Under the pieces are notes generated by a model. That model made no database searches, was not told the DNA's origin, and was given only the letters and a program-made list of their open reading frames with translations. A stretch of DNA of 61,464 nucleotides from Agromyces kandeliae (GTDB taxonomy: Bacteria; Actinomycetota; Actinomycetes; Actinomycetales; Microbacteriaceae): contig NZ_WKJD01000015.1 in NCBI RefSeq assembly GCF_009674665.1, positions 1-61,464 on the forward strand, given 5' to 3'. The translations under genes were made by a program, and so were the position numbers. Positions 54,590-61,464 of this stretch are shown here, in pieces; within the stretch, counting starts at the first letter, position 1; each line of letters starts with the position of its first letter.

Positions 54590-55744
54590 TCACGCCTCCG
54601 GCGCGACGAGGGCTCCGTTCTCGTGCGAAGCGATTGCCGCGGCGAAGATCCGATGCGTGAGCGCCGCCTCGTCGGGGCGGACGGTGCCGAACCGATCGCC
54701 CAGCACGCCCGCGTGCTCGGCGAGGAACGCGGCCCACATCTGGAGGATCGCGTCCGAGAAGCCCCCTTCGAAGTTGGGCCCGGTCACGGTGGGCCACACG
54801 GACTGGCTACCGGAGTCGATGCGCTGCCAGCTCTGCTCGCGTCCGACGCCCGGTACGTCGACGACGGCGAACACCTGGACCTCCTTGGGGTTCTTGGTGC
54901 TGAAGCGGACGCCACCGGACATCCCGATCGCCTCGAACTCCCACGTGTTCTTCTCGCCGGGCGCGATCCGCTTGGTCGCGGTCGTCAGGGCGAACGGAAC
55001 TCCCTCGTGCTCGGCGCGGCTGTGGATGACCGCGTTGTCCCAGGTGTCGCAGGGCTGGAGCACGCCGTCGGGGCCCGGTCGTTCGGTCACGATGTCCTGG
55101 AGTACGCCGAAGACGCGCTCCGGACGCCAGCCCAGGCGGAGCGGCACGTGCCACGTGTGCATGCCGAGGTCGTTCATCACCCCGGCATCGCCGCAGAACT
55201 GCTTCTGCCGCTTCCAGTTCACGGGCTTCGCGGTGTCGAGGTCGCTCGCGTGGAGGAACGTGCACTTCGCCTCGATGAGTCGCCCCAGTGCCCCGGAGCG
55301 GACGTAGTCGATCGCCCACTGCGCGCCGGGGAAGAACGGCATCTCGCTGGAGACCCTCACGAACGACCCCGGGGTCTCCTCGATGGCGGTGAGGATGGCG
55401 TCCGCGGCCGCACGGTCGATGCCGAAGGGCTTCTCCGCGAGGAGCGCCTTGCCCGCACGGATCGTGTCCACGTACAGCTCCTCGTGGAGGTCGTGCCGAA
55501 CGGCGATGTAGACCACGTCGATGTCGGGGTCGGCGAGCAGTTCCCGGTGATCGGTCGTCGTGAGGCGCACCGTGTCGATGTTCGCGAACCACTCGAGCGC
55601 GGTCGGATTGATGTCGCAGACCGCGACGAGCCGGGGCGTCACGGGGTGGTCGACGAGTGCGGGCCAGCGGCGGAGGGCGGCCGCGATCTCGCGGCCCATC
55701 AGGCCGCCTCCGATGATGGCGACGTTGACCGTCCGCGCGCTCAC
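54590..55744 (-). CDS. Gfo/Idh/MocA-family oxidoreductase
   Basis: A 384-residue NAD(P)-dependent sugar dehydrogenase: Rossmann motif VNVAIIGGGLMGREIAAAL, DIDVVYIAVRHDLHEELYVD, the lysine motif LLAEKPFGIDRAAADA and the catalytic Asp/His pair in GVMNDLGMHTWHVPLRLGW. It would oxidise a hydroxyl of a sugar, cyclitol or sugar acid. The GTG start overlaps the aldolase stop (GTGA), so the two are translationally coupled. Confidence 0.88.
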   Translation of the reverse strand: MSARTVNVAIIGGGLMGREIAAALRRWPALVDHPVTPRLVAVCDINPTALEWFANIDTVRLTTTDHRELLADPDIDVVYIAVRHDLHEELYVDTIRAGKALLAEKPFGIDRAAADAILTAIEETPGSFVRVSSEMPFFPGAQWAIDYVRSGALGRLIEAKCTFLHASDLDTAKPVNWKRQKQFCGDAGVMNDLGMHTWHVPLRLGWRPERVFGVLQDIVTERPGPDGVLQPCDTWDNAVIHSRAEHEGVPFALTTATKRIAPGEKNTWEFEAIGMSGGVRFSTKNPKEVQVFAVVDVPGVGREQSWQRIDSGSQSVWPTVTGPNFEGGFSDAILQMWAAFLAEHAGVLGDRFGTVRPDEAALTHRIFAAAIASHENGALVAPEA

Positions 55745-56580
55745 CTCGTCCCTCCGATCAGGCCGAGCGCATCGTCGACGCTCGCCTCGTCGTGCACGAC
55801 GGCCATGAGTGCTGCAGTGATCCCGGCCGGGTCGGGATGCTGGATCACGTTCCGGCCGTAGACGATCCCTCGGGCGCCCTGCTCGAGCACGGCTCGTGTC
55901 CGCTCCAGCAGGGTGCGGTCGTCCACGCGGCCTCCGCCGCGCACGAGAACGGGCGTCGGGCCGGCGGCCTGCACCACCAGGTGGTAGTCACCGATGTCGT
56001 CCGTCGGGTCGGCCTTGATCAGGTCTGCGCCGAGCTCGCGGGCCTGACGCACGAGCGTCACGATCTTGGCGGTGTCGCCGTCGACCGCGTATCCGCCCGC
56101 TCCGGGCTTCGTCTGCATCACGAGCGGCTCGATCATGAGTGGCATCCCATAGCGCTCCGCGTCCCGGCGCAGGGCCAGGATGGATCGGATGCACTGCTCT
56201 CGCACCTCCGGATGCCCCGGGAGGTCGAGGAGGTTCACGCAGACGGCCACCGCATCGAGCCGCACCGCCACCTCGATCGCATCCGGCACGTGGATCGAGT
56301 GCAGCGGCGACTCGAGCGGATCGTTGTAGACGTTCGCGACGTCGGTGCGCATCACGAGGCGGGGCTTGTCCGGGCCGGGAGCGGACTGGAGCAACGGGGC
56401 CTGCCCGAGGGTCAGCTGGATGGCGTCCGGACCGGCCTCGATGAGGGTGGCGACCGTCGCCGCCATGTCCTCGATGCCGGAGATGAACGAGTGCTCGTGG
56501 AACAGGCCATGATCGACGGCGACGTCGAGGGCCCGCCCGGATCGAGCGTTGAAGAGGCGGTTGAGGCGGTACTTCGTCAT
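55741..56580 (-). CDS. Class I aldolase-like TIM barrel (DhnA/LsrF/Cgl0159 group)
   Basis: A 279-residue barrel: LNRLFNARSGRALDVAVDHG with the conserved DHG, TLIEAGPDAIQLTLGQAPLL, the Schiff-base-type lysine in GADLIKADPTDD and the phosphate-binding end PTPVLVRGGGRVDDRTLL, EQGARGIVYGRNVIQH. This fold includes class I fructose-bisphosphate, sulfofructose-phosphate and LsrF aldolases/thiolases. It begins the minus-strand unit and has a perfect TTGACA-17-CATACT promoter overlapped by an operator. Confidence 0.82.
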   Translation of the reverse strand: MTKYRLNRLFNARSGRALDVAVDHGLFHEHSFISGIEDMAATVATLIEAGPDAIQLTLGQAPLLQSAPGPDKPRLVMRTDVANVYNDPLESPLHSIHVPDAIEVAVRLDAVAVCVNLLDLPGHPEVREQCIRSILALRRDAERYGMPLMIEPLVMQTKPGAGGYAVDGDTAKIVTLVRQARELGADLIKADPTDDIGDYHLVVQAAGPTPVLVRGGGRVDDRTLLERTRAVLEQGARGIVYGRNVIQHPDPAGITAALMAVVHDEASVDDALGLIGGTR

Positions 56581-56633
56581 GGAAGTCGGTCTCCGAACGG
56601 TCGAGGTCGAGGTGCTTCACTGCATCGGCGACC

Positions 56634-56662
56634 AGTATGCGAAGCCGAGACAACGTTGTCAA
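56634..56662 (-). promoter_or_regulatory. Sigma-70-type promoter of the aldolase unit
   Basis: Minus strand: -35 TTGACA (56657-56662), 17-nt spacer, -10 CATACT (56634-56639). Operator 1 overlaps the -35 box. Confidence 0.65.
56649..56660. promoter_or_regulatory. LacI-type operator 1 (GACAACGTTGTC)
   Basis: Perfect 12-bp palindrome centred between the divergent aldolase (56580) and DUF4432 (56719) genes; it also spans the -35 region of the plus-strand -10 box TACGCT at 56671-56676. Confidence 0.8.
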
Positions 56663-56718
56663 CCGGCCGCTACGCTGAGGAACGAGGGTCGACCGGCGAG
56701 CCTTCGAGAGGGATGACC

Positions 56719-57723
56719 ATGGCGGGGGAGATCTACGGGGTTCCGATCGAGGACGCCTGGCGCCGGGTCGGGTCACGAGAGCAACTGGTCTCCATCGAGT
56801 CGTCGACGCGCGCCGACGGACCCGATGCGGGAACGCGCCGAATCCGGATGGTGAACGCCGATCTCGAGGTCGACGTGCTTCCCGACCGCGGGCTCGACAT
56901 CGGCCAGGTGCGCGTTGCGGGAGTGCCGCTCGCCTGGGTCTCGCCGACGGGATTCCGTCCCGGAACGGTGTCCGATCCGAGTGGCTGGATGCGCGCCTTC
57001 GGCGGCGGACTGCTCACCACGTGCGGGCTGCTCAGTTACGGCGCCCCGTCGGAGGACGAGGGCGAGCGGCACCCGCTGCACGGCACCTATTCGTCCCTGC
57101 AGGCGCGCGTCGTGCGAACGGACGTCGTCGACGGCGAGCTCGTCGTCGAGGGCCTGGTGCGCGAGGTCCGCGTGTTCGGCGAGCACCTCGAACTGCGCCG
57201 GCGCATCTCGTCGCCCATCGGCTCGCGCGCGATCCGCATCGACGACCGACTCGTCAACGCGGGATCCCGTGCGGTCGAGCCGATGGTGCTCTACCACGTG
57301 AACCTCGGGTGGCCCCTCGTCGACGAGGGCACCGAGCTGCGGACCCCGGGAGGTCTGGTCGAGGCTCGCGACGAGGCTGCCGAACGTGGCCTGCAGTCCT
57401 GGTCGCGGTTCCCCGCGTCGGCGAGGGCCTTCCCGGAGCAGGTGTTCCGGCATGAGCTTCCGCCGTCGACGCCCACGGCGATCGAGGTCGTGGCGGCGCG
57501 CGGGCTCGCTGTGCGGATCGCGTTCGACACCTCCGTCCTGCCCGCCCTGTTCCAGTGGCGGGTGGCCGAGGAGAACGGCCACGTCGTCCTCGGCGTCGAG
57601 CCGGCGACCGCTCCGACGATCCTCGGAAGGGCCGATGCCCGCGCGCGTGGGATGCTTCGGCCGCTCGCTCCCGGAGCGGAGCTCTCGCTCGGACTCGGAC
57701 TCGAGGTCGTCGTCCCCCGCTGA
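56719..57723 (+). CDS. DUF4432 (aldose-1-epimerase-like) protein
   Basis: A 334-residue galactose-mutarotase-fold protein. Marks: VDVLPDRGLDIGQVRVAGVP, SPTGFRPGTVSDPSGWMRAF, GGLLTTCGLLSYGAPSEDEG, HPLHGTYSSLQARVV with the likely catalytic His, and MVLYHVNLGWPLVDEG. Relatives catalyse sugar mutarotation or bind sugars. The ATG at 56719 is preferred to that at 56713 because GAGAGG is 7 nt away from it. It lies under operator 1 and is followed by operators 2 and 3 before the next gene. Confidence 0.82.
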   Translation: MAGEIYGVPIEDAWRRVGSREQLVSIESSTRADGPDAGTRRIRMVNADLEVDVLPDRGLDIGQVRVAGVPLAWVSPTGFRPGTVSDPSGWMRAFGGGLLTTCGLLSYGAPSEDEGERHPLHGTYSSLQARVVRTDVVDGELVVEGLVREVRVFGEHLELRRRISSPIGSRAIRIDDRLVNAGSRAVEPMVLYHVNLGWPLVDEGTELRTPGGLVEARDEAAERGLQSWSRFPASARAFPEQVFRHELPPSTPTAIEVVAARGLAVRIAFDTSVLPALFQWRVAEENGHVVLGVEPATAPTILGRADARARGMLRPLAPGAELSLGLGLEVVVPR

Positions 57724-57780
57724 GCGCCACCTCCGGCCGCACACGCGGCCGACGCCTTCGATAACGAACTGATCACAGCC

Positions 57781-57811
57781 TTGACAACGTTGTCGAAGGC
57801 GCGCAGGATAT
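57781..57811 (+). promoter_or_regulatory. Promoter of the lacI-kinase-transporter operon
   Basis: Perfect -35 TTGACA (57781-57786), 17-nt spacer, -10 CAGGAT (57804-57809), same layout as the aldolase promoter, with operator 2 overlapping the -35 box. Confidence 0.6.
57783..57794. promoter_or_regulatory. LacI-type operator 2 (GACAACGTTGTC)
   Basis: Identical 12-bp palindrome to operator 1, positioned at the -35 box. Confidence 0.8.
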
Positions 57812-57849
57812 GTCGTATCCCGGTCCTCGATCCTTGAGGACTCAACGAT

Positions 57850-57861
57850 GACAACGCTGTC
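57850..57861. promoter_or_regulatory. LacI-type operator 3 (GACAACGCTGTC)
   Basis: One mismatch from operators 1 and 2; lies between the promoter and the ATG at 57871, 67 bp from operator 2, so looping or roadblock repression is possible. Confidence 0.7.
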
Positions 57862-57870
57862 GAGGTATTC

Positions 57871-58944
57871 ATGGACCACGAGCAGACGTCGTCCGGATCC
57901 TCGGACGTCGTGCCCACGTCATCCGCTCGTCACGCGCGGATCACCGACGTCGCGAAACTCGCGGGCGTGAGCATGAAGACGGTCTCTCGCGTCGTGAACG
58001 GCGAAGCCGGCGTACTCCCCGGCACCCGCGACCGCGTGCTCGCCGCAGTGGCCGAACTCGGATTCGTCCCGGACAGCCGCGCTCGCTCGCTGAAGCGCGG
58101 CGGAACCGACACGATCGGGATCCTCATCGACGCGATCTCCGACCCGTTCTTCGCTGCACTGGTCAGCGTCGTCGAGGAACTCGCCCTCGAGCGCGGCCTG
58201 AGCGTCCTGTTCGCGAGCACGGGATACGACGGTCGACGCGAACGCGAGCAACTGGCTCGGCTCACCGGGGATCGGCTGCGTGGACTCATCCTCGCGCCCG
58301 TCGACGTCACCACTCCGGAGCTCACGGCGCTGCGACGTCGGTTCCCCGTCGTGTGCGTCGACCGAGCGCGCGAGGGGATCGATTCGGTCGTGGTCGACGA
58401 CTTCGGCGCAACCGTCCAGGCGGTGCGCGCATTCGTCGCCCACGGGCATCGTCGCATCGCGTTCATCGGCGAGCACACGCCGTACCCCACCGTGGCGACG
58501 CGCCTCGAGGGATACCGAGCCGCCCTCGACGAGGCCGGGATCACGTTCGACCAGTCGCTCGTCGTCGAGCAGGGACGCCATCGCGAGGAGCGATCGCTCA
58601 CGGAGCTCCTCCGCCGGCCGGACGCGCCCACCGCCGTCTTCAGCGCCACGAGCCCCGCGACGATCGCGGTGATCAACACCATCAGCGCCGAGCACCTCCG
58701 CATGCCCGCGCTGATCTCGTTCGGCGACTTCGAGTTCGCCGATGTGTTCACGCCCGGGATCACCTGCGTCGACCAGGACCCGCGGCTCATCGGCCAGGCC
58801 ACGTTCCGCCGACTCCTCGATCTCGTCGACGACGCCGCGGCCGAACCCGAGCACGTCGTCGTCCCCACGCATCTCATCACCCGCGGCTCCGGAGAGCTCG
58901 CGCCCGACGATGACCTTCCCGCGCCGATCGGAGCACTGCGATGA
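57871..58944 (+). CDS. LacI-family regulator 2
   Basis: A 357-residue LacI with a 22-residue N-terminal tail, HTH ARITDVAKLAGVSMKTVSRV and hinge AELGFVPDSRARSLKRGG, and a sugar-binding domain (DTIGILIDAISDPFFAA, FPVVCVDRAREGIDSVVVDD, RRIAFIGEHTPYPTVATRLE). It heads the plus-strand operon, is preceded by operators 2 and 3 and is therefore the likely cognate repressor of the GACAACGTTGTC regulon, including itself. Confidence 0.88.
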   Translation: MDHEQTSSGSSDVVPTSSARHARITDVAKLAGVSMKTVSRVVNGEAGVLPGTRDRVLAAVAELGFVPDSRARSLKRGGTDTIGILIDAISDPFFAALVSVVEELALERGLSVLFASTGYDGRREREQLARLTGDRLRGLILAPVDVTTPELTALRRRFPVVCVDRAREGIDSVVVDDFGATVQAVRAFVAHGHRRIAFIGEHTPYPTVATRLEGYRAALDEAGITFDQSLVVEQGRHREERSLTELLRRPDAPTAVFSATSPATIAVINTISAEHLRMPALISFGDFEFADVFTPGITCVDQDPRLIGQATFRRLLDLVDDAAAEPEHVVVPTHLITRGSGELAPDDDLPAPIGALR

Positions 58945-59987
58945 TCCCCGTCCTGCTGCCTCCCAACCCCGTGCAGCACTTCTACCGGGGCGGCGATCGC
59001 ATCGCCGCACTCCGCGGCATCGAGCAGCTGACCGACCACCAACCCGAGGAGTGGCTGGGCGCCACCGTGTCGCGCTTCGACGACGCGTCCACCGGGCCCG
59101 CGGTGACCGAGGGCGGCATCGTGCTTCGCGACCTCGTCTCGGCCGACCCGGAGTCCTGGATCGGCCCGGTGCCGGGGCGCGACCGCGGCGACGTCGGCAT
59201 CCTGGTCAAGCTGCTCGACGCGCGCCAGCGCCTCCCGGTCCACGTGCACCCGCCGCGCGATTTCGCCGCGCGTCACCTCGACTGCCCGTACGGGAAGACC
59301 GAGGCGTGGTACGTGCTCGACGCCGACGCCGACTGCGCCGTCTACGTCGGCTGGAACACCGACCTGGATCGCGACGAGCTCGACCGCCGACGGGACGCCC
59401 AGGACAGCGAGTGGATGCTCGCGCACATGAATCGCCTCGTCGTGCGGGAGGGCACCGGCGTGCTCGTGCCGGCGGGCACTGCGCACGCGATCGACGGCGG
59501 CATCTTCGTCGCCGAGGTGCAGGAGCCCACGGACTTCTCGATCCTGCTGGAGTGGTCGGTCACGACATCGACGCGCGAGGAGTCGCATCTCGACCTCGGG
59601 TTCGACACGGTGATGCCGGCGGTCTCCACCGCACGTCTGTCACCGGACGGGCTCGCCGGTCTCACCAGCGAGGTCGGTGCCCGACCGGGTGGCGCCGAGT
59701 TCCGATCCCTCCTCCCCGTCGCCGCCGACCCGTACTTCCGACTGTCGGATGCGACCGTCCGCAGCGCCGCGACCAGTGTCCGGCCGGCGGGCTTCGCCGT
59801 CGTACTCGTGACCGAGGGAAGCGGCGAGCTCGTCGGAGCCGGGGGCCGAATCCCGGTCGCGAAGGGCGAGGCGTTCGCGGTTCCGCACGCGTTCGGCGAC
59901 TGGCGCCTGGTGGGCGACGGGTCCGTGCTGGTGGGCGAGCCGGGTGCCGGTTGGCCCGGAACGCTCGGCGACGGAGGCATCGCATGA
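58941..59987 (+). CDS. Mannose-6-phosphate-isomerase-like cupin protein
   Basis: A 348-residue class I phosphomannose-isomerase-type protein. Zinc-site elements: LPVHVHPPRDFAARHLDCP with the paired His, KTEAWYVLDADADCAVYVG with Glu, and VLVPAGTAHAIDGGIFVAEV. The C-terminal cupin (VVLVTEGSGELVGAGGRI, GEAFAVPHAFGDWRL) is present. It would interconvert an aldose and ketose (phosphate). ATGA overlap with lacI 2 places it in the operon; glycolytic ManA function is not implied by this context. Confidence 0.82.
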   Translation: MIPVLLPPNPVQHFYRGGDRIAALRGIEQLTDHQPEEWLGATVSRFDDASTGPAVTEGGIVLRDLVSADPESWIGPVPGRDRGDVGILVKLLDARQRLPVHVHPPRDFAARHLDCPYGKTEAWYVLDADADCAVYVGWNTDLDRDELDRRRDAQDSEWMLAHMNRLVVREGTGVLVPAGTAHAIDGGIFVAEVQEPTDFSILLEWSVTTSTREESHLDLGFDTVMPAVSTARLSPDGLAGLTSEVGARPGGAEFRSLLPVAADPYFRLSDATVRSAATSVRPAGFAVVLVTEGSGELVGAGGRIPVAKGEAFAVPHAFGDWRLVGDGSVLVGEPGAGWPGTLGDGGIA

Positions 59988-61405
59988 ACGCCTACGTGGT
60001 CGGCGTCGACATGGGCTCGACGAGCATCAAGATGCTCGTCGCGACTCCGGACGGGCGACAGGTGCTCGTACTGAGCCGTCGTTCGCCGTGGACGAACCTC
60101 GACCACGGACGCACCGAGATGCCGCCCGCTCGCGCGATCGACGTGATCCGTGAACTCGCCGCGGAGGCGGATGCCGAGCTCGGCGGGGACGGCGCCTACC
60201 GTATCCTCTCGCTCGGCGTGTCCGGCATGGCCGAGGCCGGCGTGCTCCTGGATGCCGAAGGCAGGGCCGAGGCGCCGATCATGGCGTGGTTCGATCCGCG
60301 CGGCGCAGAGCAGATCGAGCGCACCCCCACCGAGTTCCGCGAGGAGTTCCTCGGTCGCACCGGGCTCCCGGTCGGCCCGCTCGCCTCGATCTCGAAGATC
60401 CTCTACCTGCGTGACAGCGGCATCGAGCTCGCCGGACGCACGTTCCTCAACGTGCCGGAGTTCGTCGTGCACTCCCTCGGTGGACCGCGCGTCGCGGAGT
60501 ACTCCCTCGTCTCGCGCACCGGGCTGCTGGACCAGGACGACAGCACGCCGTGGGCGGCGGCGTTCGACGTGATCGGCGCCGACGAGAGACTGCTCGCCGA
60601 GCGGATCGGCGCGGGCACCCCGCTCGAGTCGCTCACCGACCAGGCTATGCCCGCCGCGTTCCGCGGAGCAGTCCTCACCGTCGCCGGGCACGACCACCTC
60701 GTCTCCGCGGTGGCCGCCGGAGCCACGCACAGCGGCCAGCTCTACGACTCGATGGGCACGGCCGAGGCGCTCGTCCGAGTGCTCGACCACACCCTGCCGT
60801 TCGAAGCCCGTGAGCGCCTGGCGCTCGCCGGCATCAACACCGTGCGACACGTCCTGCCGGGCAAGTACGTGCTGCTCGCGGGCACGAAGGCGGGGCTGAT
60901 CATGCGGCGCGTGCTGCAACTGCTCGGCATCTCCGACCTCGCCGGCCGTACGCGCCTCGACGAGGAGGTCATGGCGATTCCCGTGCTGGGCACGCTCGCG
61001 GTCGGGGGCATCAGCGTCGACGGTGCGCGCAACGACGACGGGGTGCTGAAGATCGTCGCCAACAGCGATGGGCTGGGGCCCGCCGAACTCTTCGCCTCGG
61101 TGCTCCTGCACGGCAACGACGTGTGCGCCGAGCTCATGGGAGTCATGGATCGCGAGGTTCCGCCGCCGACGTCGACCATCCTGACCGGTGGTTGGTCGGG
61201 CATGGCGAGCGTCGTGCGCGCTCGTGAGCTGATCCTGCCGGCGGTCACGGTCGCGCCGCACGTCGAAGGCACCGCGTACGGTGCCGCACTGTTCGCCGCC
61301 TTCGCGATCGCTGGCGGCTCCGAAACGTTCGAGGAAGCCGCCGCGGCATTCCTCGCCGGCCAATCCGGCCACTCCACGACAACAGGAAGGGGAGCTGACC
61401 AATGA
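59984..61405 (+). CDS. FGGY-family carbohydrate kinase
   Basis: A 473-residue sugar kinase: GVDMGSTSIKMLVATPDGRQ, the catalytic Asp in APIMAWFDPRGAEQ, VLTVAGHDHLVSAVAAG and ADP site TILTGGWSGMASVVRARELI. The substrate cannot be read off; FGGY kinases act on pentuloses, hexuloses, gluconate and polyols. It overlaps the isomerase-like gene and the following ABC gene by 4 bp each, so all are one operon. Confidence 0.85.
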   Translation: MNAYVVGVDMGSTSIKMLVATPDGRQVLVLSRRSPWTNLDHGRTEMPPARAIDVIRELAAEADAELGGDGAYRILSLGVSGMAEAGVLLDAEGRAEAPIMAWFDPRGAEQIERTPTEFREEFLGRTGLPVGPLASISKILYLRDSGIELAGRTFLNVPEFVVHSLGGPRVAEYSLVSRTGLLDQDDSTPWAAAFDVIGADERLLAERIGAGTPLESLTDQAMPAAFRGAVLTVAGHDHLVSAVAAGATHSGQLYDSMGTAEALVRVLDHTLPFEARERLALAGINTVRHVLPGKYVLLAGTKAGLIMRRVLQLLGISDLAGRTRLDEEVMAIPVLGTLAVGGISVDGARNDDGVLKIVANSDGLGPAELFASVLLHGNDVCAELMGVMDREVPPPTSTILTGGWSGMASVVRARELILPAVTVAPHVEGTAYGAALFAAFAIAGGSETFEEAAAAFLAGQSGHSTTTGRGADQ

Positions 61406-61464
61406 GTATCGCTTCTTCGGTTCCGGTGCTGCAGGCGCGGGGGCTTTCGCGTCAGTTCGGGCAT
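61402..61464 (+). CDS. Sugar ABC transporter ATP-binding protein, N-terminal fragment
   Basis: Only 21 codons before the window ends. VPVLQARGLSRQFGH is the usual beginning of the first ATPase domain of ribose/xylose-type importers (RbsA/XylG family), where the next residues lead to the Walker A motif. The ATG overlaps the kinase stop (ATGA) and GGAAGGGGAG lies upstream. The call relies on these few residues and the operon context. Confidence 0.7.
   Translation, partial: MSIASSVPVLQARGLSRQFGH

Noticed and set aside
58941..59987. Housekeeping manA for GDP-mannose supply
   Set aside because: Embedded by 4-bp overlaps in an operator-controlled catabolic operon, so a pathway-specific isomerase is more likely.

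Overview
The window is 61 kb of very GC-rich DNA with the gene complement of a high-GC actinobacterium, most likely a member of the Microbacteriaceae (Agromyces-like). This rests on the extreme GC3 codon use, many genes with a TANNNT -10 box only 6-8 nt before the start codon (leaderless transcripts), an F420-type oxidoreductase, a bifunctional PutA, polyprenol-phosphate mannosyltransferase and DeoR/LacI/GntR-controlled sugar loci. I cannot name a species. No rRNA, tRNA, CRISPR array, insertion sequence or phage gene was seen; both ends cut genes (a prpD 3' end on the left, an ABC ATPase 5' end on the right).

Layout. 1-3.7 kb: methylcitrate-cycle genes (prpD end, prpC) interrupted by an opposite-strand Vsr/DUF559-type gene that looks internally deleted, then a tandem pair of hot-dog thioesterases. 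3.8-9.7 kb: single genes (AI-2E-type permease, SRPBCC protein, small membrane protein, carotenoid-desaturase-like FAD enzyme, a frameshifted WYL regulator, a VOC protein, a META-domain lipoprotein). 9.8-25.6 kb: amino-acid catabolism: LysR with divergent putA, arcD-arcA-amidohydrolase, and further on an Lrp regulator and a dimethylargininase; pfkB, a divergent rimB/rimK pair and a GntR gene lie between. The putA and dimethylargininase leaders share an unusual conserved block. 25.6-33.6 kb: Rho-N/SAP-like basic protein, hydrolase, peptide transporter, Ppm1, ROK regulator, TetR-carboxylesterase pair, small basic protein.

33.65-40.75 kb: a compact cluster of a methylthioadenosine phosphorylase-like enzyme, epimerase, GT2 glycosyltransferase, DUF2064 protein and methyltransferase in a 4-bp-overlap operon, facing a cytochrome b/molybdopterin oxidase plus small membrane protein, and a divergent polytopic GT-C-like membrane protein. 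All three transcripts carry a CGTAAG element 50-52 nt before the start codon, which suggests one dedicated regulator or sigma factor. 40.8-49.2 kb: SDR, lactonase, LldD lactate dehydrogenase and its GntR regulator with two visible operators, a DUF1707 protein, a NYN-LOTUS protein, a serine hydrolase, a D-2-hydroxyacid dehydrogenase.

49.2-53.5 kb: rhamnose catabolism (rhaB, fused aldolase/dehydrogenase rhaD, DeoR regulator). 53.5-61.5 kb: a second sugar locus (LacI, Gfo/Idh/MocA, class I aldolase, DUF4432 mutarotase-like protein, second LacI, phosphomannose-isomerase-like protein, FGGY kinase, start of an ABC importer). Three copies of a GACAACGTTGTC operator, two overlapping perfect TTGACA -35 boxes, define its regulon. 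The gene set could supply mutarotation, isomerisation, phosphorylation and aldol cleavage of a sugar that I cannot identify.
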